The position numbers were made by a program, and so were the translations under genes. From positions 23,233,249-23,297,248 of the forward strand of contig OZ014411.1 in NCBI GenBank assembly GCA_963965975.1: a stretch of 64,000 bases of DNA, given 5' to 3'. The DNA is from Xestospongia bergquistia. Its lineage: Eukaryota > Porifera > Demospongiae > Haplosclerida > Petrosiidae. Below the pieces are notes generated by a model that worked only from the letters and a program-made list of their open reading frames with translations, made no database searches and had not been told where the DNA came from. How positions within the stretch are numbered: position 1 is the first letter of the stretch; each line of letters opens with the position of its first letter. Below are positions 37,970-48,655 of this stretch, one piece after another.

Positions 37970-38520
37970 ACGATAAGCCTAATCTCGTCCCCAGACGTAC
38001 TCGCAAGCGAAAGTAGTGTTCCCAGTAAGGAATGTGGCGAGGGTGTTGGTATGCAATTAGAAGTAGTGTGTGAAATATGAATATCATTAAATTTAAGTAG
38101 GTGTGAAAGTGTTATGCATGGCTACTCTTCAGGAAATCTGCTACTCCTGCTGCTCTGACCTAAGCAGTAAAGTCAAAGATCGTGTTATAATAAGAAACAA
38201 GAACGATGAATATTCCTGTCTATACTCCATAGTTGTAGATGTGCTAAGCAATGAGGAACTTGAAATGCAATCACAAAAATAGACAAACTCTTTTGTAATT
38301 TTTTGGTTTCTCTTTGAGAGTAAATCCAAATTCTTTAGCAGCTTTATTCGATTTTAAGACAACATTTGCAGTAGACACACTTCAATTTAATAATATTCAT
38401 ATTTCACACTACTTCTAATTGCATACCAACACCTGCCCCACATTCCTTACTGGGAACAACTCGTGTGACCAGACCTACATTCGCTTGAGAGTAGGTCTGG
38501 GGACGAGACTACGATAAGCC
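37970..38520. mobile_element. MULE-like element with long inverted repeats and a 10-bp target duplication
   Basis: The decamer acgataagcc occurs at 37970-37979 and 38511-38520. Between them lies a 531-bp element whose left arm (37980 to about 38095) and right arm (about 38385-38510) are inverted copies. The left begins taatctcgtccccagac and the reverse complement of the right begins agtctcgtccccagac. The arms share a block around gcataccaacacc and cacattccttactgggaac. Arms of over 100 bp with a 9-11-bp duplication are typical of Mutator-like elements. The centre holds a plus-strand 54-codon frame. There is no transposase, so it is non-autonomous. Confidence 0.75.
38118..38282 (+). CDS. 54-codon open frame inside the MULE-like element
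   Basis: It starts MATLQEICYSCCSDLSSKVK and ends EELEMQSQK before a TAG. The C-x(2)-C pair near the start and the leucine-rich acidic end resemble the first half of a small zinc-binding domain, but no second pair follows. It could be a captured exon, as carried by Pack-MULEs, or a chance frame. A minus-strand frame of similar length overlaps it, so coding status is unproven. Confidence 0.3.
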   Translation: MATLQEICYSCCSDLSSKVKDRVIIRNKNDEYSCLYSIVVDVLSNEELEMQSQK

Positions 38521-39640
38521 CTTGTATGGTCATTAAAATTTTATTAATGTTTATATTACAATAAAAACAATTGATATTTCCTTGGCGAAATACCGTATAA
38601 CTCCAAATTTCAAGATTTTCGTGATTACTTCATTAGCGAAGTATCATTTTACGTGTTGATTTATGTTATTTCCCTACTCAACTGAACTTAAATGTTAAAC
38701 ACCTAGGCCTATAGGGCGCTGTTTGTATCAAAATTGGAATATTATCATGATATATTTAAGTCATTATTTATTAAAAATGGCACCCATATAGGTCAGCTAC
38801 CTGGCAATTAAGTGGTTCTAAGATTGCTTTGGACCATGTTATGTGCCTCATTGTTTTATTTAATCATTTCATTCAACATTGTTGTATTAACCATGCACAC
38901 GAGTACTGCAGAAACTCTTTTAACTAAGTCAAATATTATTACTGTATATATACTATAAAAATTATACAATACAAGCTAAAAATAACTGATGTTACCGTAC
39001 CAAAAAGCAACCCAAAACAATGATGTTTCAGAAATCAGTCTAAGAATAGTCTATTATTTAAAAGAGATTGAAAAATATATCATGTCACTAATCTAAATTA
39101 TTGTCAACTTGAAATTATAGTTAAATATATTATTACTATTTTTATTATTATTGTTATTATTGTTATTAAAGTGTGGTCTGCTTTGAGATGAAGGCACATA
39201 AGACTACGAACAATAATAATAATAATAACAATAGTAATAATAATTAATACATTTTATTTAACTATTCTAACCCCGCGAAAGTCACTTATGACACTAAATG
39301 TATTCATTGCCTTTAATTAATGAAAATCGATTATTCATTATCAAGATGGCGACTTTTGTACTGTTAGATACTGTTGTTGTGATTTTTGACTCTATGGATA
39401 ATGTTACAACCTGCTGAGAAGTTCAAGAACGAAAATGATGAATTTTTAGTACTTTTACGGATGCATTCCTCTAGGTTCTTTAATATTATTATTTGATGTC
39501 TCCAAATCATTGCATTTATTAAGGAATCAAACTACATTTCTGCAAAGTATTAGAGTTTAAAAAAATTTTTAAAGCATGATCAATTATTAGAACAAGTATC
39601 TTTACATGACTGCATCAAAAAAAGCTGAAAAAATTTCAGA
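38521..39640. other. Intergenic region, no gene seen
   Basis: No supported exon is visible. A plus-strand ATG at 39345 with good context (aagATGGCG) opens 23 codons only. The ancestral start codon proposed for the ROCO gene lies at 38531-38533 on the minus strand. Confidence 0.45.
39126..39245. repeat. Inverted repeat with ATT/AAT-rich arms
   Basis: The left arm (about 39129-39165, TTATTATTG-type) and the right arm (about 39208-39243, CAATAATAA-type) are reverse complements. The roughly 42-base spacer is less repetitive. This may be a small MITE or a triplet-repeat foldback. Confidence 0.65.
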
Positions 39641-39652
39641 TATTTTTACCTT

Positions 39653-40506
39653 AAGAAGCCATTTTGGTTTGTGTAATCCATTATAGCTCTCATCTTGTAA
39701 ACTAGTAGACAACACTTCTACTGGATACTCTTCAGGTTCAATATGCTGTACCTTTAAACATGGTATTAATACAGGTATATAACTTACTTGAGGCTCTTTC
39801 ATTTAACAATAAGTGTGGCCTCTGATTTGATAGCTCTCATCTCTTGGACACTATTGCAATGCTCAATGTTAATAAAAAATCTTTCCATTCATCAACTAAA
39901 TTTATAACACAAGAGACATAAATAATTATTATTGTAAAATTACTTGGACTATCTAAATCTGTCATCAGACAACTAAATACACATAGTAATAATATAACAC
40001 TTAGTAGATGAGCTAACTTCAATCATCAGGATAATCTTTCCTAATTTTAAACCCAAATCCAATTGTTTCCTTTGTGTAGTTTGGCTGAAAGCTCCTCATA
40101 ATTAGGACTTACAGGAGCTCATAACCAAGAGGAATCTGTAATTACAAGTCATGGAATTCTTATGTTAGCATTTCTTAGTGTAGTGTGGTCAGTGGTTTAT
40201 CATTTTCAGCATTTTTATTCACTGGCTAAACTAACAATGTAACCATTATTTTTAACACTTTTACTTGAGTAGACCTTTAATGATAAATGTTTACTTCAGA
40301 CTGTGCACTAAATAACAGATCACTCACTAACTTCACAATGAGTTAGATCTCTTAGACTATGTTCATTCAACTAGTGTAATAAAGTCAAAAACTACTTATA
40401 AATATTATAATTACCTGGATTATTTCATCGCCAGGATGGATCAGTCCAGTTTTATCAGCTTCTAAGCCTTTAGTATGTAATACTACACACAACTGAACAG
40501 TACAAC
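39653..40506 (-). CDS. Partial PDZ-domain-like gene
   Basis: The exon at 40415-40506 has clear acceptor and donor sites (phase 1 in, phase 0 out) and encodes 30 residues ending GLIHPGDEIIQ, the second half of a PDZ carboxylate-binding fold next to helix A. Further down, around 39845-39800, the minus strand reads VQEMRAIKSEATLIVK, which fits the last helix and strand of a PDZ domain, followed by a stop. About 39750-39653 encodes EPEEYPVEVLSTSLQDESY and ends in a donor. I could not link the pieces in one frame, and the GLGF loop exon is not seen. The 5' part may lie beyond the BEL/Pao insertion at 41.2 kb. It could be a partial gene or a pseudogene. Confidence 0.4.
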
Positions 40507-41023
40507 CTACAATAATATATAGTAATACAATATCCATTATCAAATGAAACCTTATTGATCTCTTTTAATATGTACACTGAAATTAACATTTGTCTTAAAA
40601 AATACTCAAGTAAATGTCTCCACACAACTTTATTATATATATAATGGATATATAGTTGGAGGCAGTGAATTGAGATGCTGAAGATCTTAAATCAGATAAA
40701 CCAGCAACTCCACTCACCAACCACACTACAATAAGAATGCTAACATGGGAATTTAGAACATAACAATTCAGTACCATCTGATAACTACTCCTATTTTATC
40801 AACATACTCTTATGACAAGATGCTAGCAGGACTATAATGTCAACAAAAAATATCTTTATCAGCAAACTTCATGAACTAGAACTATTAGGTAAACACTGTA
40901 AAGACTTCATGCCTTATCTATAACTAATAAGCACCTTCAAGCAGAAATAACATGCAGTCATAAAAGCTAAGCTATCACATGAATCTATCTAAAAAAATCT
41001 TATTTACCAGTTACAAGGAAGGT

Positions 41024-41177
41024 GGGTCTTAGTGAATATTATTTCAACTAGCTATATGCGTCGCCGTCAGAGCTACAGGCCAATCATGTTATGGTGTGTT
41101 TATATTTCAGTTTTCTATTTATATACCACTATCAAGTCTATAAAAGGTGAATAACACTTGTTTATTTATGTACTATG
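41024..41177. repeat. Interspersed repeat, copy 1 of 3 (about 155 bp)
   Basis: This is nearly identical to 53617-53782 and 61577-61731, with the shared core cgtcgccgtcagagctacag and the end ggtgaata-cacttgtttatt. The copies at 53.6 and 61.6 kb belong to the tandem duplication, so only two independent insertions are visible. It lies at the edge of the BEL/Pao remnant, but no second copy flanks that element, so I do not call it an LTR. Confidence 0.7.
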
Positions 41178-43070
41178 ACGTTTTGTGACTTCAGTCATTG
41201 TGTCTGGTAATTGATTAGCATTGAGATTGGTTGTTTCAGTCTTGTCTATGCAATGAACCTCGAGTGGGTAAAGAAGTGGGATTGGTCTCCTAAGAATAGA
41301 TGATTTTCCTCCTGTGGAACCAACTCGAATGATGGCCCTTCGTATTTTATCATCTGAACCCTTGATTAGGTCTTCAACCTTGGCTAGCCTCCAAAATGTC
41401 TTAATGGCATAACAGATGGGTTTTCGAATAAGGGGCTCACAGTTCAGTGGCACACTCCAACCTCCCTCCATCACTTGTCCTAATCGCTAGTCTTATCATG
41501 TCACATACTTCAACTCTCCCCTCATCAGAACCGAATGTCTTGTCATTGTTTCTATAGATTCAGTGAGTAACATGAAAGTGTTCTTCACAGCCCTCTTTAA
41601 GTACAACCACTGACTGCCATAGTCAAATATAATTGTTGCTTCTAAGGGGATATCTGGTCTGTCAGGTCAAAAAACTACAGCTCTTGCTGTTTGAAGCAAT
41701 ACTGCAGACCTAACACTGCTCTACATGGAGGTGGTGACCATCTCTGTGGGTGGTATAGAAGGTGTTTCTTGAGTAGGAGAGGTTGACAATTGGAGAGTTT
41801 GGCTCAACCTTAACGATGAGGTGGTAATTGATGCAGATGTATTTCCGCTACTAGCAGATTTAAGGGATCCTTTCTGACATATACTTGAGTGATGACGTCC
41901 ATTACAACTTGGACATTGTATACAGGGGTAACAATGCTTTCCTATGTAATACTTTCCGAGACACATAAAACATTTACCAGACTTACATAAAATCTGTGAC
42001 AATCTTACAAGAGCTTGAGGAGTAACTTTAACAACAGTATAAGTATCCTTGGTTGATGTCACCTGTCATCAGTACAGCGGCAGTAGGAGTATCTCTACTT
42101 TGTCTATGGGGTGGAGTCAGCATAGTCACAGCTCTCTCTCTCTCTTGCATCAATATTTCCTCGTCAATGATATTCATCAAGGAATCGAGGTCCCAATCAC
42201 TGTCTGTGATCCTTTGACTCACTATAAGTCGAAGATCTTGTGGAAGTTTACTCATCAATATGGAAGACAAGAGACTACCATTCAATGATGGTGGTATTCC
42301 AAGGACGTTAAGCCTCTAACATGAGTCTCCAGCTTGTCAAAAAGGTGTCAGAGTCCCTTGAGATTATGGGATGATACCACCTCTAAGTTTAGTAGAGTAT
42401 CCATATGTTTATTCACGATCTGCTGTTTATCTCCAAATCTTTTCTTTAAAATCGAGATCGCTTCTTCATAATTAGCTGCTGTGAGTGTTAACCCAGATAC
42501 AGCTTCAGCTGCTGTCCATTCTAGTAACGATTGTAAGTAATTAAACTTATCAATACTGGTTAGGGTTCAGGTTATTGTGTACCGCAGACTCAAATGAATC
42601 CCAAAATGTAGTCCAAGTAGTCAGTTCACTATTGAATGTCTTTAAAATCAGCTTTGACAGCTTCACCTTAAGAGCTTGTGTTGTAATTGATTCAAGTGGA
42701 GGAGGTGTGGTTTTACTACCAATTCTTCTAGAGATCGACCAACAGTGAGTGTTCACGTACCTTCACTAGCTAGAGCCGTCTCTAGATCAATCAGAGCGAG
42801 CTGTAATTTTTCCCAACATTCATCTGCTAGCTTTATTTCTTCAGCAAAGTCATCTTCCTCTGTCATTAAGTCTAAAATACCCTTATCGAGTTGCCTGTCT
42901 TCTAGCGGCACTCGTAGCTTCTTTAACCTGAGAGATAATTTTAGTAGCTGAAGATCTGTGATCAGCTCGTATTGTCTTTCTCCTTGAAAGTTCTGCCATA
43001 ACAATCCAGTTCCGTGGACCATGTAAGACATTTCAGTTATCAAAGGGAAAGAGAATATGTCAAATCTCAA
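41166..43070 (-). mobile_element. BEL/Pao retrotransposon remnant: gag, protease stub, end of pol
   Basis: The minus strand reads in order as follows. A gag N-terminal helical region runs 43070-42753. A gag segment with TTWTTFWDSFESAVHNN lies at 42756-42550, and gag continues with LPQDLRLIVSQRITDSDW at 42285-42028. Zinc knuckles lie at about 41995-41870 (C-x(2)-C-x(4)-H-x(2)-C pattern, GKCFMCLGKYYIGKHCYPC). A protease-like stretch lies at about 41700-41480 with IFDYGSQ in place of the usual D-S/T-G active site. It then jumps to the post-integrase tail at 41474-41166 (KPICYAIKTFWRLAKVEDLI and RRPIPLLYPLEVH). Reverse transcriptase, RNase H and integrase are deleted. Frameshifts separate the gag blocks. 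Confidence 0.85.
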
Positions 43071-43084
43071 TATGTGCTCACTTA

Positions 43085-43900
43085 TTATCTTTCATGTGAT
43101 CAAATTTTACAAAATTAATAACTAGTCAGTGATAATTACAGAATTAATGTTTATTACATCAGTGATATAATCAACATTAAATCACCAACAAAGATGAACA
43201 AATCCAACATTTGACCAGTTTTGATTGAGATATTCATCAGTGGGCAAATCTGGGCCATCTCTACATAGACACTACTACTACTACCAGATAATGTTCTGCA
43301 GTTTGAACAGTGTAGTTAATAAAAAACCTTCATACACTATCGACATATTTTCAGTCTCAAGTTCACCCACGCAATTAACATCACAGGCAACATTTGTATT
43401 ACACCATAAACATAAATAATATATTCCAAATATAATATAATAATTAATAGTACATTTGATGCAATCCATATCATGATTTTTTCAGAGCTGAGATCTGTCT
43501 ATAGCTATACACTCACACAAAGAGAAAAAATGAATGGCAGAAAAGTAGAAAGACCATACTTACCATAGTCTAAAGTATTATTTCACCCATATAATAGTAC
43601 CCTATTTAGAGAAATGAAATTTGCATTGTGGTCTGAATTAACCAACTTTCAACTTGTCTGCTGACAATAACAGAAAATTAAAAAAGGTTCAGATGTTGAC
43701 CTATAGGGTAATCCCCATACAAAGCGTTATAATAATTATGACATTCACTTCCTTAATTTTTGTGGTTTAGAATATCTGTACATCTGTCTCTTCCGGCAGT
43801 AAATTAGCACTCACACCCTCCAAGTAGATCTTTGCTGGGGTCCGGACAGAGAGAAGACGGCTCGCCTAGTTTTGTGACTTACAGAAAACTACTAGCAATC
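43085..43900. other. Intergenic and upstream region of the Death-domain gene
   Basis: No exon is supported between the BEL/Pao remnant and the start at 43901. The last 100 bases are less AT-rich than the surroundings and contain ccggacagagagaagacgg, so a promoter and 5' untranslated region probably lie there. Confidence 0.45.
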
Positions 43901-44361
43901 ATGTCAGGTAAATCAAGAAATACATAATACTTTTGATTTGATAATTTGGCACATTATGTCGCTTGTAGTCAAAGCCAGACTATGTCACTTGTTAGTCAAA
44001 ACTTTATTGGTTTTTCTTTATAGGGAACAATATTAGGAAAATATTAAGTTTGAAACCAGAACCTGTAGATTTAGTGACAGTTCTGGCTGAGATTCAATTC
44101 CAATGGTCTTCAATAGGAATGGCACTAAACGTTCCTGAACAAGGGTTACAATATCAGCCTAAGTCAAACATGGACAAGCTACGAGAAACTCTTCAAGAAT
44201 GGATTAATGGCAATGGCAAACATAGTCCAGTTACATGGGAACAACTTATAGGGGCCATTGAAGGTCCAATCATTGGTAATCAGAGAGTTGCTGATGCAAT
44301 ACGAGATTATTTGGCTGAAGATAAAATATACAAGAAGTACGCAGAAAGACTTCCGAAGTAG
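43901..44361 (+). CDS. Small Death-domain-only protein
   Basis: There are two exons. 43901-43907 (ATG TCA G) has a GTAAAT donor, and 44024-44361 follows the acceptor TTTATAG. The spliced frame is 345 nt, or 114 residues. The protein is one Death domain: LAEIQFQWSSIGMALNVPEQ is helix 1 with its conserved tryptophan, a KLRETLQEWINGN helix follows, then VTWEQLIGAIEGPIIGN. No other domain is present, so it would act as an adaptor or decoy by Death-Death pairing (inference). The same order of motifs (VTW, I-x-AIE-x-P, N) occurs in the final exon of the ROCO gene, so both probably share an origin. Orientation is opposite to the ROCO gene. Confidence 0.85.
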
Positions 44362-44880
44362 ACAGACTTTTGACATTTGTTAATGATAATGTGTATAACT
44401 ATATATGGCAATTTAGTTTGTTTTTTGCTTTCTGACATTTTACATATTTGTAGTTGTTTTATAAAGTCTTTTGTGTGTGAGGTTAGCAGATAACAAAATT
44501 CATAGTGTTAGTAATTATGTCATCAATCACATGATCTTGACTGCCAAATGAATGCAATTAACTTATAGCTCTAGCGTTGCGCAAATCACCAAAGAATACC
44601 AAGCTGATTGGGAAGGTTTTTAAGCTCAAATTTTCTGAAACTTGATTAAAACCCACCAACAGGCTTACAACTGTGACTTACTAGTCTGTTAACAGTTTAC
44701 AAAACCTGCATGAATTTTTGCATGGAGTTGAGCCAAGGCTGATCTTTTAATTATGTGTCATGATGAGCATAATTTTCTACAGCTAGCTCTGGTATATAAC
44801 CTTTCAATTACTTACCAGTGAGACTGTTTACTGTATATATAATATTTGCATGGTTTCATAGAGCTGTTAAATATTTAGGT
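44362..44880. other. 3' flank of the Death-domain gene, no gene seen
   Basis: No open exon or clear repeat is visible before the period-10 array. The transcript's 3' untranslated region probably lies here. Confidence 0.45.
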
Positions 44881-44883
44881 AGT

Positions 44884-44937
44884 TTTAATGTGGTTTAATG
44901 TGGTTTAATGTGGTTTAATGTGGTTTAATGTGGTTTT
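44884..44937. repeat. Period-10 tandem repeat (tttaatgtgg)
   Basis: About five perfect copies of the 10-bp unit, ending where the MITE dimer begins. Seen directly. Confidence 0.95.
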
Positions 44938-44942
44938 CATAT

Positions 44943-45340
44943 GTCAAAATTTGGGTGGTTCTTGGTGTAACTTCACTCTGATGACATCATCATTAAATGA
45001 CAGGTAGTGATGTCATCATATTTGATGACATCATCTAAATCCATAACCTACACCCTAAACCAAACCTTATGACACATAGTGATGTCATCATCATAGTACA
45101 AGTTACATCATCATAAAAGTTACACCAAGAAGGACCCCAAAATTTTGGGGTGGTTCTTGGTGTAACTTCGCTCTGATGACATCATCATTAAATGACAGGT
45201 AGTGATGTCATCATATGATGACATCATCTAAATCCATCACCTACACCCTAAACCAAACCTTATGACACATAGTGATGTCATCATCATAGTACAAGTTACA
45301 TCATCATAGAAGTTACACCAAGAAGGACCCAAATTTTGAC
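44943..45340. mobile_element. Tandem dimer of a MITE rich in TGATGTCATCA-like words
   Basis: Two direct copies (44943 to about 45145 and about 45140-45340) are nearly identical. Each starts gggtggttcttggtgtaact and ends with its near complement agttacaccaagaaggaccc. The outermost ends (gtcaaaatttgggt at 44943-44956, acccaaattttgac at 45327-45340) are perfect reverse complements. Each unit holds several TGATGACATCA or TGATGTCATCA palindromes, close to CRE/AP-1 binding words. There is no coding capacity. The middle junction is shared, as in a head-to-tail dimer. Confidence 0.85.
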
Positions 45341-45999
45341 ATATTTATAACTTCTGTTGTTGTAGGATGTGACACAATCAATATGAGTATAACTCTCATG
45401 TGGTGCATGTGAATCTTGTATGATAATGTCTAAAGGCATTCTTTTGTTCCCAGTAACTGCAACTATATAGTTATATATATAAACATATAATAATTACAAG
45501 AATGTTAATTTACTCTTGACACTATAGTCATGCATTCTTTGATTGTAATGGCTATATTTGTGCACACTGGAAGTGCATAATCCAATACAAAAGTAATACA
45601 GCTAAATTCTCTTGTTTAGGGTTTGGTGTCTAGGCTATAGTATCAATTTCTTACTGAAGTATGCATTTTCTGATCTTAAATAAACCATGATGTGTGTGCA
45701 TCAGTCAGCAATGGTATTTGTGAAGAGAGCCATATATCCCATTCTGTAAAAAATAGAGTGTTCCACAAGATGTAACTCTTCATTAAGTAAGCTACACTTG
45801 AAGAAAGGAACAAACTATGAGTGTATGTACAAAAAAGTAAAATCAACCTTAAGTTTAATTATTTACCTGTTAGCAAAAGTTATACAGTTTGTTTCAAAGA
45901 CAGTAGTAATTAAGTAAGTGGTGAAAAAGAGTAAATGCACATAAGCACATGTACCACATGCTATAAGATGTTAAAGTAATGTACATGCTTAATCTTGTA

Positions 46000-46040
<41 letters not shown>

Positions 46041-48640
46041 GGTATACAGTAGTATAGGTTTCATATACATTTGACTAGGCTCCAAGTCATTATGCTATAG
46101 CACACATTTATACAACCAACCATTTAGTACTAAATGTTTGTACAGTGCTCTATGCATGATAACAATATGATGTTCCTAGACAACTTCTTCTCATGTGCTA
46201 TATACTTACTCTCAACTAGTGTTTAACATTATACTAACCCTCTTCTTGCTTAATAAATTGCACATGCACTTACTTTAGTTTTGGAATTGGTAGTACCATT
46301 GCTAATCACCATATTTATAATATATAATGTGATCAGATGGGTGGAAATGAAGTTTAAGTTGGGAGGGCTGACCTTATATTTAGTTGCGTTATATTATTAA
46401 ACATCAAAAATGACAAAAAAATTAATTCATTGTCATTAAAGGAAACATACTCTTTAGCTATTTCTAATAATCAGTATGGTCCTTATGTGTATGTAACAGC
46501 ATGACATGGTTTAGTCGTTCTTGGGTCAGATACAATCTAATTAGGTTATGAAGTTCAGAAAACATCATTTTACATATTGTGTAGATAGTCTTGAGTGCAA
46601 ATCAGGGGGGGGGGGGGGGTTAGCCCCCCTTTCCTACCCCTATAAATGTGATCATAACCATGCTGTAGTAGTCAGTCAAGAGCAGTGAAATAAAATCACA
46701 AAGAACTGAGCCACTTAATTTAGTGTTGTTAGTGATATACTATTAAAGATGAGTATATATAAAGAGGAATAATATATAGTAACGATAGCATACCTGTTAC
46801 AACTAAGGCATATTTATTTATGCATATACAAAATTATTATGACTGAGATAGCCAGCCCCTCCCCAAGGTGGAGGGAAGAGGCTGGCTACGTGGGACTATA
46901 ATTAATGTTTTGTAATTTTTTATCTTTTTTGTTTTCCGAAGCAGCAGTTAATATTGATCAAACAGGTCATTGTGTAACACTTCTCATTAAAAGTATATAA
47001 TCAAAGTCATTCAAGAAAAGCTTACATTACATGGCAAGATATTTTACTTGTTTTTTCTTTAGAAGATGTCATCTAAATCAGTGCGGGATCAATGTCATTT
47101 ACACTAATAATGTCTTTAGCTAGATCCAGTACTGGTGCTCTGGTTAAACGATGCAATAAAGCTGTTTTACTAACACAATATAATTATAATACCTACGTTA
47201 TACTTATAATAATAATAATATTTGCTTTACTATCATAATATAATAAAGGATAAATAATGAGTATTGTATGAAGCATAACTTACTGGATTAAAACCAATAA
47301 TAGATGTAGCTAGTAACAAACGTAAATTAGTGCTAAATTGTACAAAATACTAACCTTATTTATCTTCAGACATCTTCAGTGTGTGTTAACAGAAAATAAA
47401 AGATGAAATCAATTGTGTGAATTCGTGTTTATACATTTATGAAGATATAATTATACCAACGTGTTTTCTAAACTAGAATTAATTCCACTATTATTAATAA
47501 GCATGTCAATTTGTCAAATTGAATGACTGCCTAGCATTCTTGTAAATTAACATAATTAAAATCTCTTGTTATTATCAAGCTAATCTCAGCTATACAAACA
47601 TATAACAAATAACACCACACTGACTTAGTTTCATGTTCTTTCTAAAGTAAATCAACTACTCTTTTGACAATATCTTTTTATCACTACAGACCACAATTAA
47701 CTTTAGCACCATCTTAAGCAAGCAATGCAATGACAAACCAATCCGAACAAAATATTTAAATAAAGTAATTTGGTGGTAAAAATCTTTATATGTATGAACC
47801 TGCTTAACTAGAATCATAAAAAGGAAGAAGAATCAAGAACTGGTTGACTAAAAGGCATACAGGTTCCGACTTTAACAATTGAATAAACTACAAGTGTGGT
47901 ATTGAAAACATTATTCAAAAATTACATATAGGTGATTAAAAAATCTATAAAATAGTTTTGATGAATTTGAGGCCATAATACGTAATATGATAATAAGCTG
48001 TTGCTATATTTTCAAAGTACTGTGCCAACATATCAACTATTACTATGTTTAATAACTAGTTGAACTGGTGTGCATATAGTTATAAAAATACCGAAGGCAT
48101 CATAACATGCTTGAAAATGCTGCAATCATTAATCTCACGTATAGTCATGTCATGATTTATTTTGTTAAACAGAGTCATCATTTTCAATAGTTACATTCAC
48201 TGCTAGTGATAGCAATATAGTACAAAAATGTTAACATTAACTGGTTTATACGTTATTCTAATCTGTTGAAGTTACTACTACTCGCGTAGCCAGCTCCTCC
48301 TTCGGGAACTTTCACGAAGTCCGCACGTGATTGTAGGGACAGCCCCTCCTTCGTTCGAAGCATCACCAGAAATATTTAAGTATCGCGATAATTAGGTGTT
48401 AGTATCAAGCGGCGCAGGAATACCGTGTACTTTATTTCATTTCCCAAGGAAACCAAACAAAGGTATAGAATACATTTCGCCATGAGACATAGTAGGCTAG
48501 GGACAAGACTAGTCCTAGTCAGCAAAGCTCAAGAAGAATTATGTGTAATTAGGTGGGCATTAACACCACCCATTCTTTAGTCATCAATATTATTTGTTCA
48601 TACACAAACATAATATACATGATAAAAAACTTTAAAAACC
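45341..48640. other. AT-rich intergenic region with simple repeats
   Basis: I see no gene. It contains a (TA)n tract at about 46003-46034, a run of about 13 G at 46606-46619 and a short hairpin with agccagcc/ggctggct arms at 46851-46886. The 48280-48420 stretch is distinctly richer in G and C (ccttcgggaactttcacgaa) and could be a promoter or another element end, but nothing decides this. Confidence 0.45.
46003..46034. repeat. (TA)n microsatellite
   Basis: About 30 bases of alternating TA. Seen directly. Confidence 0.9.
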
Positions 48641-48655
48641 ATATATCATGAATAT

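Noticed and set aside
39345..39416. Plus-strand start codon with good context (aagATGGCG)
   Set aside because: Only 23 codons before a stop, and no convincing donor site or downstream exon.
41024..41177. LTR of the BEL/Pao element
   Set aside because: It borders the element but no matching copy exists at the other end, and related copies occur at 53.6 and 61.6 kb without BEL/Pao sequence.
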